Below are positions 1 to 8,302 of a stretch of 14,947 nucleotides of DNA, in pieces. A program made the position numbers and the translations under genes. Below the pieces are notes generated by a model. It was not told where the DNA came from. It worked only from the letters and a program-made list of their open reading frames with translations, and made no database searches. Positions within the stretch are counted from its first letter, which is position 1, and every line of letters begins with the position of its first letter. The DNA is from Thermoproteota archaeon (GTDB lineage Archaea; Thermoproteota; Methanomethylicia; Methanomethylicales; B66-G16). The stretch is from contig QMQV01000034.1 of the NCBI GenBank assembly GCA_003649085.1, positions 1-14,947 of the forward strand. The letters run 5' to 3'.

Positions 1-188
1 CTCCTATTCTTGCCATCAAGATCTATGCCGACACTTAGCGCTCTATTACGCAAATCCTGTTCTTCAAGGTTTTGGACGTAGCTTGACAAGCTTAAGATAT
101 AATCAGATAAATCGACATCCATGCCTAGCTTCGGCTTCTTAGATAGAGCTTGTTTCGCTCTATCAGCAAGTTCATCACGCCACGACAT
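1..188 (-). CDS. SufB/SufD-family Fe-S cluster assembly protein, N-terminal fragment (cut by window edge)
   Basis: This is the first 62 codons of a gene that continues beyond the left edge. It starts at the ATG at 188-186, beginning MSWRDELADRAKQAL. The stretch continues with KLGMDVDLSDY and ends in ALSVGIDLDGKNR. This resembles the N-terminal region of archaeal SufB/SufD proteins, where a '(G)DIDLS' segment is followed by a '(V)GID...KR' segment just before the beta-helix scaffold. SufB forms the scaffold complex with SufC on which Fe-S clusters are assembled in the cytoplasm. The reading frame is open throughout. Its start overlaps the last 14 bases of sufC, the usual tight sufC-sufB arrangement with translational coupling, and this context is the strongest support. 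SufB and SufD cannot be separated from this fragment. Confidence 0.8.
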   Translation of the reverse strand, partial: MSWRDELADRAKQALSKKPKLGMDVDLSDYILSLSSYVQNLEEQDLRNRALSVGIDLDGKNR

Positions 189-963
189 TCTTAACTTCCC
201 TTCTCTCACGATTTACCTTAGCTATAAGCTCAGCATAACCCATAGCTTCTATCTGAGGGACTATTTCCTCATATAACCCCGATAATGCTATTACACCATC
301 GTGAATTACATGTACTAGGCTTGGCTTCAAGTACTGTAGTATATGCCTATGATGAGTTATTACTAAAACCGCACACTTATTTTCCTCAACATACCTCTTT
401 ATGCTCGTACCCAATAACTTAAGCGAATCAACGTCCACTCCACTATCAGGCTCATCCAAAACCATTACCTTAGGTCTCATAGCAAAAACCTGTGCAAGCT
501 CAGATCGCTTTCTTTCACCACCTGAAAAGCCTACGTTTAAATCTCGATGTAGGTATTTCTCAGGCTCTAGTCCAACCATCTTCAAGAAAGGGGTAGCGTA
601 TTTCTCCTCCGGTTCCTCTAAAGGATTCCAAGGCTTTACGTCCATACAAAGCCTAATAACATCTCTAAGCTTAATACCCCTTATAGCTGGAGGGTTTTGA
701 AAAGCTACAGCGAGCCCAAGCCTAGCTCTTTCATTAATGGGCTTATATGTTATGTCAACATCATCTAACACTATTCTCCCGCAAACGACCTTGTATTGAG
801 GAAAACCAGCTAGCGTTAAAGCTAACGTTGTTTTCCCAGAAGCATTTTGACCCATAATAGCATGAACCTCTCCTCTGCCTACTGATAAAGTGATTCCCCT
901 CAAAACCCTCCTACCTTCTACTTCCACGTGTAGGTTTTCGATGGTTAGCATTGGTTTAGCCAC
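175..963 (-). CDS. sufC: SufC, Fe-S cluster assembly ABC ATPase
   Basis: Soluble ABC ATPase that drives conformational changes in the SufB(D) scaffold during Fe-S cluster assembly. Numbered from an upstream GTG at 972, it shows Walker A GQNASGKTT (41-49), Q-loop FQNPP (91-95), signature GFSGGERKR (148-156), Walker B VMVLDEPDSG (169-178) and the H-loop in ITHHRH (205-210). The GFSGGE(R/K)KR signature and the 'DEPDSGVD' Walker B are typical of SufC rather than of transport ATPases. There are no membrane segments, and the length (about 262 residues) fits the family. I prefer the GTG at 963 because an AGGTGG Shine-Dalgarno (974-969) sits five bases before it; that motif would overlap the GTG at 972. 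An ATG at 951 is also possible. It is followed, with a 14-base overlap, by the SufB-like gene. Confidence 0.93.
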   Translation of the reverse strand: MAKPMLTIENLHVEVEGRRVLRGITLSVGRGEVHAIMGQNASGKTTLALTLAGFPQYKVVCGRIVLDDVDITYKPINERARLGLAVAFQNPPAIRGIKLRDVIRLCMDVKPWNPLEEPEEKYATPFLKMVGLEPEKYLHRDLNVGFSGGERKRSELAQVFAMRPKVMVLDEPDSGVDVDSLKLLGTSIKRYVEENKCAVLVITHHRHILQYLKPSLVHVIHDGVIALSGLYEEIVPQIEAMGYAELIAKVNRERREVKNVVA

Positions 964-1056
964 GTCTTCCACCTTTACTTTTTCAAAGTTATCACAATAC
1001 TCCTATTAGAAAAGCTTTTGTATGCATATTATTCTGCAAATAGCGAGGTATAGTAG

Positions 1057-1755
1057 TTGTCTTGGAGACGCATAATATATCCTCCAATAGCTCATAACTT
1101 CTACGTCCTCTTCTTACTCTTCACTTCATTTATCTTCTTAATGTTCTTAGCAGGTTTCATAACAATAGCTTTCGCGAGGTTAGGTCTCAATGTACACCTA
1201 ATAAGTTTCTTAATCTTAAGTAGCCTAATAGGAAGCCTTGTCAACATCCCCTTGTTCAAGGTCAAATCGCTTCAGCCAATGCCTACAATTAGGTGCGTAT
1301 ACTTTTTCGGCATACCCTATCCCATACCTGTTGTAGAGCATAGAGAAGTGGAGTCGCTTGTCGCAATAAACGTTGGCGGAGCTATTATACCGTTAGTGCT
1401 CTCAGTATACCTCATAGTCTCAGTACCTATAGCCATAATACCAGCTTTGCTAGCGACCGGGGCTGTAACCTTAATAGTCTACGCTTTTGCTCGTCCTGTA
1501 CCTGGTTTAGGTATCGCGACCCCGATGTTTATACCGCCGCTTTCAGCAGCTATGTTTGCCATGTTGTTTGGAGGATATTTTTTAGCTCCTGTTGTAGCCT
1601 ATGTATCAGGCGTCTTAGGCACCCTAATAGGCGCAGACCTATTAAACCTCAAGGAGATACCTAAACTAGGAGCACCTATCGTAAGCATAGGCGGCGCCGG
1701 AACGTTTGATGGAATTTTCTTAACAGGGCTAATAGCTACCTTCCTAGTCGTTTGA
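1057..1755 (+). CDS. DUF1614 family integral membrane protein
   Basis: A 232-residue, highly hydrophobic protein of unknown function that I recognise as the DUF1614 family. Membrane segments are visible at roughly residues 15-40, 46-66, 105-125, 127-147, 160-195 and 213-232. Family-type blocks are VYFFGIPYPIP (81-91), INVGGAIIPL (104-113), ARPVPGLGIATP (145-156), SGVLGTLIGADLLNL (184-198) and the C-terminal SIGGAGTFDGIFLTG (210-224). The Gly/Pro-rich loops with a conserved Asp in 'GADLLNL' and 'TFDGIF' could line a transport or catalytic site, but no substrate can be inferred. The start is TTG, supported by a GAGGT Shine-Dalgarno at 1045-1049, seven bases upstream. Its stop lies 17 bases before the preferred start of the Dph6 gene, so the two are probably cotranscribed. 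It is divergent from sufC across an intergenic region of under 100 bases. Confidence 0.85.
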   Translation: MSWRRIIYPPIAHNFYVLFLLFTSFIFLMFLAGFITIAFARLGLNVHLISFLILSSLIGSLVNIPLFKVKSLQPMPTIRCVYFFGIPYPIPVVEHREVESLVAINVGGAIIPLVLSVYLIVSVPIAIIPALLATGAVTLIVYAFARPVPGLGIATPMFIPPLSAAMFAMLFGGYFLAPVVAYVSGVLGTLIGADLLNLKEIPKLGAPIVSIGGAGTFDGIFLTGLIATFLVV

Positions 1756-1772
1756 TCAGAAGGGACCTTTTT

Positions 1773-2468
1773 ATGAAGCTAGCCTTACTTTCATCAGGTG
1801 GAAAAGACAGCTTACTGGCAGCTTATCGCGTAGTTAAAGAAGGTCATAAACTTGTGTGCTTCGTATCAATATTACCTGAGCGAAGCAATTCCTGGATGTT
1901 TCACGTGCCAAACGTGTCTTTGACAAAGCTTCACGCCGAAGCCATGGGGCTTCCGCACATCTTAGAAGTGTCTTCAGGAGTAAAGGAAAGAGAACTCGCT
2001 GATTTGGTGAGAGCTCTTGAAAAAGCTAGGGATATTTACGGGGCTGAAGGCGTGGTTTCAGGCGCTATAGCAAGTCGCTACCAAAAAGAACGTGTTGATA
2101 ACATATGCTCAAACCTAGGGCTAATAAGCTGTGCCCCGCTATGGGGACAGGATCAACTAGCATTGCTAAACGAAGTCATAGAAAGCGGTTTTGAGGTAAT
2201 ATTCGTTGGCGTATACGCGATGGGCATGGACTCCTCATGGCTCGGACGTAAGCTAACATATGAAATGATTAAGAAACTTGTTCAGCTTAACAAGCTCTAT
2301 GGCATAAGCTTATCAGGAGAAGGCGGCGAATATGAGACGCTGGTCTTAGACATGCCTCTCTTCAAGAAGAGAATGAGGATACTGCGCTCTGAAGTCAAGT
2401 GGTTTAAGAGCTGGGGCATACTTGAAGTAAAGGAAGCAATCTTAGAGGAGAAGTGTGTACTTCATTAG
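1773..2468 (+). CDS. dph6: Diphthine--ammonia ligase (Dph6 family, PP-loop ATPase)
   Basis: Catalyses the last step of diphthamide formation on translation elongation factor 2, the ATP- and ammonium-dependent amidation of diphthine. The 231-residue length matches the archaeal single-domain form. From the ATG at 1773 the N-terminus MKLALLSSGGKDS contains the PP-loop (SGGKDS, 8-13) that binds ATP. Further family blocks are GVVSGAIASRYQKER (93-107), APLWGQDQ (121-128) and GEGGEYETLVLDMP (182-195). The frame is also open from a TTG at 1752, but that would overlap the upstream stop. GAAGGG (1759-1764) is well placed for the ATG. It is probably in an operon with the DUF1614 gene. Its TAG overlaps the stop of the convergent HD gene by three bases. 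Eukaryotic Dph6 has extra C-terminal domains that are absent here, as is normal in archaea. Confidence 0.92.
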   Translation: MKLALLSSGGKDSLLAAYRVVKEGHKLVCFVSILPERSNSWMFHVPNVSLTKLHAEAMGLPHILEVSSGVKERELADLVRALEKARDIYGAEGVVSGAIASRYQKERVDNICSNLGLISCAPLWGQDQLALLNEVIESGFEVIFVGVYAMGMDSSWLGRKLTYEMIKKLVQLNKLYGISLSGEGGEYETLVLDMPLFKKRMRILRSEVKWFKSWGILEVKEAILEEKCVLH

Positions 2469-3241
2469 AATTTTCTGACCTCGGCGCCATTATGATATGT
2501 CACAACTTCAACGTAATCGGCTAACCCCGAAGTCTTAATCTTTCTAAGCAAAACATATTCTATCTGAAAGACGCCAGCCGGATTTGTCATATCGACTTTT
2601 ATTTTTACGGGTTTTTCGTGCCCTCTGATAATTTCAACTTTCTTAATAGCTAAAGCCGAGTAAAGATGAATGTCCGCCTTTCCCACCTTATACGGTATCC
2701 TCGCTCTGCCTTCAGCCATATCAGTACCATCGGCTATCTTAGCTATTCCCGCTTCAACAGTTAAGCACTCCACTTCTTCGTCGTGAGAAAATATCCCATG
2801 AAGTATTTCACACTTAATTTTTTGCATCTTACTTATCGAATCGCCATATAGTTGAGGTAAAAGCCTATCAAGTATTTTCTCAGCTAGCACTACGCCGTGA
2901 ACGTTATGCCCAACCCTATGTACGGCGTTGCCTATATCATGTAGATAAGCGCTAAACATCGTGACAAGCTTAGAGTCCTCAACATCGCCAACGCCATCCC
3001 TAATCAAGCTCGGAGAAATACCGCTATTGAAAAGCACTTTAAAAATCTCAAGCGCGCTACCCGCAACTATCTTTGAGTGAACTGGTCCATGGTCATTATA
3101 CTTTAGCCTCGAAACAGCCATGATGTTTGACATGCTTAACAAAGACTGTACAACAGCGTCATTTTCAAGAAGAGCGAAACCTTCAGCTAACTTCTTACTC
3201 CTAATGTGGCGATATATGAGATTTGGCGTCACTAACGTCAA
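2465..3241 (-). CDS. HD-domain metal-dependent phosphohydrolase, substrate unknown
   Basis: A 258-residue cytoplasmic protein with an HD-superfamily metal site. Visible ligands are the early histidines in NDHGPVHS (H51, H55), the signature HD in AYLHDIGNA (H101, D102), histidines in VGHNVHG (H112, H116), H148 and H153, and the distal aspartate in KIADGTDM (D171). H-HD-H-H-D is the arrangement seen in HD nucleotide phosphohydrolases. The C-terminal 70 residues (from about 190) look like a beta-rich appended domain with an unassigned role. The start codon is TTG, chosen because a GAGGT Shine-Dalgarno lies about eight bases before it. It is divergent from the metallophosphoesterase at 3318, with 76 bases between the starts, and convergent with dph6. 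The substrate could be a nucleotide or a cyclic or oligonucleotide; the sequence does not decide. Confidence 0.85.
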   Translation of the reverse strand: MTLVTPNLIYRHIRSKKLAEGFALLENDAVVQSLLSMSNIMAVSRLKYNDHGPVHSKIVAGSALEIFKVLFNSGISPSLIRDGVGDVEDSKLVTMFSAYLHDIGNAVHRVGHNVHGVVLAEKILDRLLPQLYGDSISKMQKIKCEILHGIFSHDEEVECLTVEAGIAKIADGTDMAEGRARIPYKVGKADIHLYSALAIKKVEIIRGHEKPVKIKVDMTNPAGVFQIEYVLLRKIKTSGLADYVEVVTYHNGAEVRKF

Positions 3242-3317
3242 TTAAACTAACCTCAAAATCCTTAACTTAGCTTAAAGTAGATAAAAGTAGTCTAGAAAAA
3301 CTGCTGGCGGCGATTAA

Positions 3318-4058
3318 ATGAAAATAGCAGCAGTAGGAGACGTGCACGCGCCTAAATACCTGCAGTTGTTCAAAGAAGCTCTCGAAAAAGCCCCACAAAA
3401 CGTAGACTTATTCCTACTATGTGGGGACATGATCTTAAAAGGAGCTTATGAACATATAACCAGCGTGGTTAAACTTTTAAGATCAAAATATAGTTGCCCA
3501 ATATACGCGTGCTTTGGGAATGAGGAATATGAAAGTGTTGAAACCCAAATAATTGAACTCACTAAAAATGATGTGGTGTGGTTAGACGATGAAATAGCTA
3601 AAATCGAAACTCAAACTGGCATTAACTTGTCAATAATAGGTACTAGAGGCTGCTTAGACAGACCTACTAGGTGGCAGCTTAAAAACATTCCAGGAATCGT
3701 AGAACTATATGAAAAACGCGTCAGAAAAGTGGATGAACTGTTGTCAAAAGCTCAAGGAAAAGTGCTTTTGCTATCGCACTATGCGCCAACTTACATCACG
3801 TTAGAAGGCGAAGACCCAAAAATATGGCCTGAACTCGGGTGTAAGAAAATGGAGGGGGTTCTTCAGAAACGCCAACCAGATTTCATAATACATGCACATG
3901 CTCATTGTTCAGTGAAAACAGAAGCCTTCCTCGGCTTTTCAAAAGTACTCAACGTATCCCTACCCGCTACTAAGAAGATAACGATCATCGAGCTCTTCGC
4001 TGAGCCTCAGAGAAAGCCTTCGAGGACAACGCCAACATTAGACCTCTTCATGAAGTAA
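3318..4058 (+). CDS. Calcineurin-like metallophosphoesterase
   Basis: A 246-residue protein with the ordered metal-ligand motifs of the calcineurin-like phosphoesterase fold: GDVHAP (D8, H10), LCGDM (D37), the Asn of FGNEEYE (N68), LSHYAPT (H154) and IHAHAH (H192, H194, H196). It should hydrolyse a phosphomono- or diester with two bound metal ions. Unusually, the third motif reads GNEE where most family members have GNH(E/D), so the histidine that normally helps protonate the leaving group is a glutamate. It is close in length to the Icc/YfcE-like small phosphoesterases, but the substrate is unknown. The ATG start is preceded by a GC-rich GGCGGCG stretch that may act as a weak ribosome binding site. 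The stop is 63 bases before pyrG, which has its own TATA-like element. Confidence 0.9.
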   Translation: MKIAAVGDVHAPKYLQLFKEALEKAPQNVDLFLLCGDMILKGAYEHITSVVKLLRSKYSCPIYACFGNEEYESVETQIIELTKNDVVWLDDEIAKIETQTGINLSIIGTRGCLDRPTRWQLKNIPGIVELYEKRVRKVDELLSKAQGKVLLLSHYAPTYITLEGEDPKIWPELGCKKMEGVLQKRQPDFIIHAHAHCSVKTEAFLGFSKVLNVSLPATKKITIIELFAEPQRKPSRTTPTLDLFMK

Positions 4059-4078
4059 GCAGCTCTAAGCGACAATAA

Positions 4079-4086
4079 GGTTTTAA
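4079..4086 (+). promoter_or_regulatory. Probable TATA box of pyrG
   Basis: GGTTTTAA followed by GCCG lies about 40 bases before the pyrG start and in the 63-base gap after the phosphoesterase. With the usual archaeal TATA-to-start distance, transcription would begin near 4110, giving a short leader. Assigned by eye. Confidence 0.4.
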
Positions 4087-4112
4087 GCCGTCATCGTCAA
4101 AGAAGGGGCTAG

Positions 4113-5744
<1,632 letters not shown>

Positions 5745-5746
5745 AA

Positions 5747-6064
5747 CTACCTCTCCTGCTGTGATGGTGGAGACAAAATTATCCTTATCTCATTAATGTT
5801 ACTGGCACAAACCTTCTTAACCCCGCGAACACCTGGCCTATAAAATGTCCTGACGAGGCCAGCTCGTTCTAAAATACGTATTTGTGCACTTGTATTCGCC
5901 TTGCTCTGTTTAACAAGCTCAGCGACTTGCCCTATGTCAGCTTCGCGATTTCTCAAGAAGTTTAAGATATTTAGCCTAGTAGGAGACGACAAAGCTACAG
6001 CAACTCTAATGATGTCCTTTCCTTGGACAACTAGGACTCCTTGGCTTTGACTACTTGAGCTCAT
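5747..6064 (-). CDS. ArsR-like winged-helix transcriptional regulator
   Basis: A 105-residue protein with a winged helix-turn-helix: helix LSSPTRLNILNFL (25-37), HTH ADIGQVAELVKQSKANTSAQIRIL in pieces over 42-65, then ERAGLVRTFYRPGVRGVKKV, which forms the wing (66-85). The SPTR(L/I)NIL and 'LERAGLV' blocks are ArsR/TrmB-like. The single cysteine (C86) does not form an arsenic- or zinc-type CxC motif, so metal sensing is not indicated. The ATG start has GGAGG about 12 bases upstream and a good TATA box at 6118-6111. It is divergent from the DUF460 gene across 192-204 AT-rich bases and ends two bases from pyrG. Possible targets are its own promoter and the divergent gene. The ligand is unknown. 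Confidence 0.85.
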   Translation of the reverse strand: MSSSSQSQGVLVVQGKDIIRVAVALSSPTRLNILNFLRNREADIGQVAELVKQSKANTSAQIRILERAGLVRTFYRPGVRGVKKVCASNINEIRIILSPPSQQER

Positions 6065-6110
6065 TTATCCAATTCGCCTCCATTTCGGAGTAAGTTATGC
6101 TTAATCTCTC

Positions 6111-6118
6111 TATTTAAA
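6111..6118 (-). promoter_or_regulatory. TATA box for the ArsR-like gene
   Basis: On the minus strand this reads TTTAAATA, close to the archaeal consensus. Its centre is about 50 bases before the ATG at 6064. Transcription would start near 6089, leaving a leader of about 25 bases that includes the GGAGG motif. Confidence 0.55.
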
Positions 6119-6228
6119 ACTTTTTTTCAACAATTATGTATAAACTTAATAGAGATAAAGTCTGCTTAATAGCATACTGAATTTCTCTAAAAACTTTTTA
6201 CACCAATTCAAGAGGAAATGCGAGAAGG

Positions 6229-6236
6229 TTTTTAAG
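6229..6236 (+). promoter_or_regulatory. Probable TATA box for the DUF460 gene
   Basis: TTTTTAAG within GAAGGTTTTTAAGAAAG. A start 25-26 bases downstream falls near 6258, so the mRNA would be leaderless or nearly so. A short inverted repeat, AAGGTTT (6225-6231) with AAACCTT (6250-6256), flanks the predicted initiation region and could be an operator. Confidence 0.45.
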
Positions 6237-6268
6237 AAAGCTGCTTATTAAACCTTTTGATTAAGTTT

Positions 6269-8302
6269 ATGATATTACACAATAACTTGATATTAGGCGT
6301 CGATACTCTACCAGGATCATCACCTCAGTCTCTTACTCAACCCAAGTTTTCGGCTGTCGTAGTCAATGATAAGGGAGAAGTTGTCGAAAGCTTTGACGAA
6401 GTCAATTTAAGAAAGTTGCTCAAGATAATCAAGTCATATGCTCCTAAGATAGTGGCTACAGATAATGTCTTTGAGCTAGCTCCGACAATAAAAAGCTTAG
6501 TAAAACTAGCCAGGCACATACCTCCCGACGTTAAGCTAGTTCAAGTCACGGGGGCGCCAGGATACGGTTTTCAACCATTAGAGACCCTAGCGGTTAACTA
6601 TGGTTTCTCAACAGCTACAAAGCTTTCTCCAATAAAGTCAGCTGAGATATGTGCTAGGCTCGCTAGCTTAGGTGTGGGGTTCGAACTTCTATTTTTTGAA
6701 AATGAGACTAAGATAACGATATCTAAAGGGCATGGAAGTGCTGCTGGGGGGATGAGCCAAGCTAGATTTCAAAGGGGGGCACAAGTCACCGTCTTGAGGG
6801 CCACTAAGTTCGTTGAGAAGAAGCTTAAAGAAGCAGGTCTAGACTTTGACTTAGAGATCAAGAGGTCTCCTCACGGACTTGAAGGTAGCGTCTTCATAGT
6901 CTATGCTCCAAGGGAAAAACTTAGGGGGATAATAAGACCTGTAAAGCAGAGAGACCTAAAGATATCAATAACGCCAGTCTACAAAAGAGAAGTCGAGTAT
7001 AAGCCTCTTAAGAGCCAGGCTTCCATGTCTAAACCCGAAGAGCGATATGTGATTGTAGGCATAGATCCAGGCATGGTTACTGGAATAGCCGTCATAACTC
7101 TTGACGGGGAGCCATTAGCGATTACGAGTGGTCGCGGGATAAGCAGAGGCTATATTTCTAGGTTTATAGCATCATATGGTCGTCCAGTAATTGTAGCATC
7201 AGATGTAAATCCTCCTCCAGACATTGTAACTAAGCTAAGTGTAGCACACGATGCTGTACTTTATGCTCCTCCAAAATCTCTTTCAACAGCTGAAAAACAG
7301 CAACTCGTTCATGAGCTAACGTCGAAGTGGAAAGACATAAGCGTAAAAGATACTCATCAAAGAGATGCACTAGCAGCAGCTCTAAAAGCCTATCAGGCCT
7401 ATAAGAGCAAGCTCGATCAATGCGTAGCTCACGTTAAAGAGTTTGGAGCTAATATTTCCTCAATGGATTTGGTAAAAGCCTTGGTCATTAAGGGTAAGCC
7501 CATAAAAGAAGCCATAGAGTTAGCAGCACCTAAGCCTCCACAACCCCCACCTAAGCCTCTTGAAGTCAAGCCCGTAGAGCACAAGCCACTAAGTGAACGT
7601 GAAGTTAAGCTACAAGAAGCTTTAAAATCCCTTTCTGAAGAGAAGCGCTCGCTAGAAAATAAGGTATCTGAACTTCAGGTAAAAATACGTGAATTAGAAG
7701 ATGAGATTGAGCGTTTAAGAAGAGAAGAAAGGCTTGAAATCAAGAAAGCACAGGAAGTCTTGTCACTATCTCAAGAAGTTGAAGTACTTAAACAAACAAT
7801 AGTAGTTCAAAGAGCTGAAATAGAAACCTTGAAAAATAAACTTCAAAACTATGCTCAGTTGATAAAGCTCTTAGCTTCAGGACAAGCTAAGATCTTGAAG
7901 TTCATGAAGGCTATTACAAGAGATAGCCTAAATGAGCTTAGGAAAAGCTTCGAAGTTAAGAAGGGGGATATCATTTACGTCTCTTCCGGCCACCCATTAG
8001 ATGAAAGAGTTGTTGAAGAGCTTGCTAAAGCCGAGGTAAAAGCGATTTTATCACCCTCTCCTGATGAAGCCTTAGTACGTGTTCTTGAACGAAAAGGAAT
8101 ACCCGTATTAGATGCTACACAATATGGCCTTGAGCTACTAGATCAAACACCCATAATAAGAGACTATACAAAGCTCGAGGAGGACATTAAGAAGCAGAGC
8201 GTGGAGATAAGAAAGAAGGCTCGAGAAGCCGCTATGAGCGATATGGCGAGAATATTAGATGAGTATCGAGCTCAAAGAGCTAAAGAATTTATGGCAAAGT
8301 AG
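6269..8302 (+). CDS. DUF460 / COG2433-type protein: RNase H-fold domains plus coiled coil, probable RNA-binding or nuclease role
   Basis: A 677-residue multidomain archaeal protein of unproven function. The DUF460 domain (about 258-385) has an RNase H/RuvC-like acidic set: D266 in VGIDPGMVTG, D312 in IVASDVNPPP and D366 in DTHQRDALAAA. The N-terminal region (5-145) starts LGVDTLPGSSP, ends a strand with VATDN, and may be a second, degenerate RNase H-like unit. Residues 153-170 contain KGHGSAAGGMSQARFQRG, a basic glycine loop reminiscent of the eRF1 GGQ region. A proline-rich linker (421-434) leads to a long coiled coil (441-535), and a C-terminal domain begins near 560 with VKKGDIIYVSSG. I chose ATG 6269; a TTG at 6257 is in frame. 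It is divergent from the ArsR-like gene and stop-to-stop with the MAT gene. Confidence 0.85.
   Translation: MILHNNLILGVDTLPGSSPQSLTQPKFSAVVVNDKGEVVESFDEVNLRKLLKIIKSYAPKIVATDNVFELAPTIKSLVKLARHIPPDVKLVQVTGAPGYGFQPLETLAVNYGFSTATKLSPIKSAEICARLASLGVGFELLFFENETKITISKGHGSAAGGMSQARFQRGAQVTVLRATKFVEKKLKEAGLDFDLEIKRSPHGLEGSVFIVYAPREKLRGIIRPVKQRDLKISITPVYKREVEYKPLKSQASMSKPEERYVIVGIDPGMVTGIAVITLDGEPLAITSGRGISRGYISRFIASYGRPVIVASDVNPPPDIVTKLSVAHDAVLYAPPKSLSTAEKQQLVHELTSKWKDISVKDTHQRDALAAALKAYQAYKSKLDQCVAHVKEFGANISSMDLVKALVIKGKPIKEAIELAAPKPPQPPPKPLEVKPVEHKPLSEREVKLQEALKSLSEEKRSLENKVSELQVKIRELEDEIERLRREERLEIKKAQEVLSLSQEVEVLKQTIVVQRAEIETLKNKLQNYAQLIKLLASGQAKILKFMKAITRDSLNELRKSFEVKKGDIIYVSSGHPLDERVVEELAKAEVKAILSPSPDEALVRVLERKGIPVLDATQYGLELLDQTPIIRDYTKLEEDIKKQSVEIRKKAREAAMSDMARILDEYRAQRAKEFMAK

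Noticed and set aside
1..175. Short minus frame starting at the ATG (175-173) that overlaps the sufC stop in a TGATG arrangement
   Set aside because: It meets a stop after about 16 codons. The real downstream gene starts at 188 in another frame and reads as SufB/SufD.
401..700. 99-codon plus-strand frame inside sufC
   Set aside because: Antisense shadow of the ABC ATPase motifs; no independent support.
6481..6487. Additional TCCGACA copy inside the DUF460 gene
   Set aside because: A single isolated copy is expected by chance in about 15 kb. It has no partners and is far from a promoter.
6679..6687. GGTTCGAAC resembling a tRNA T-loop
   Set aside because: It lies in conserved coding sequence (GVGFEL) with no acceptor stem or anticodon arm around it.
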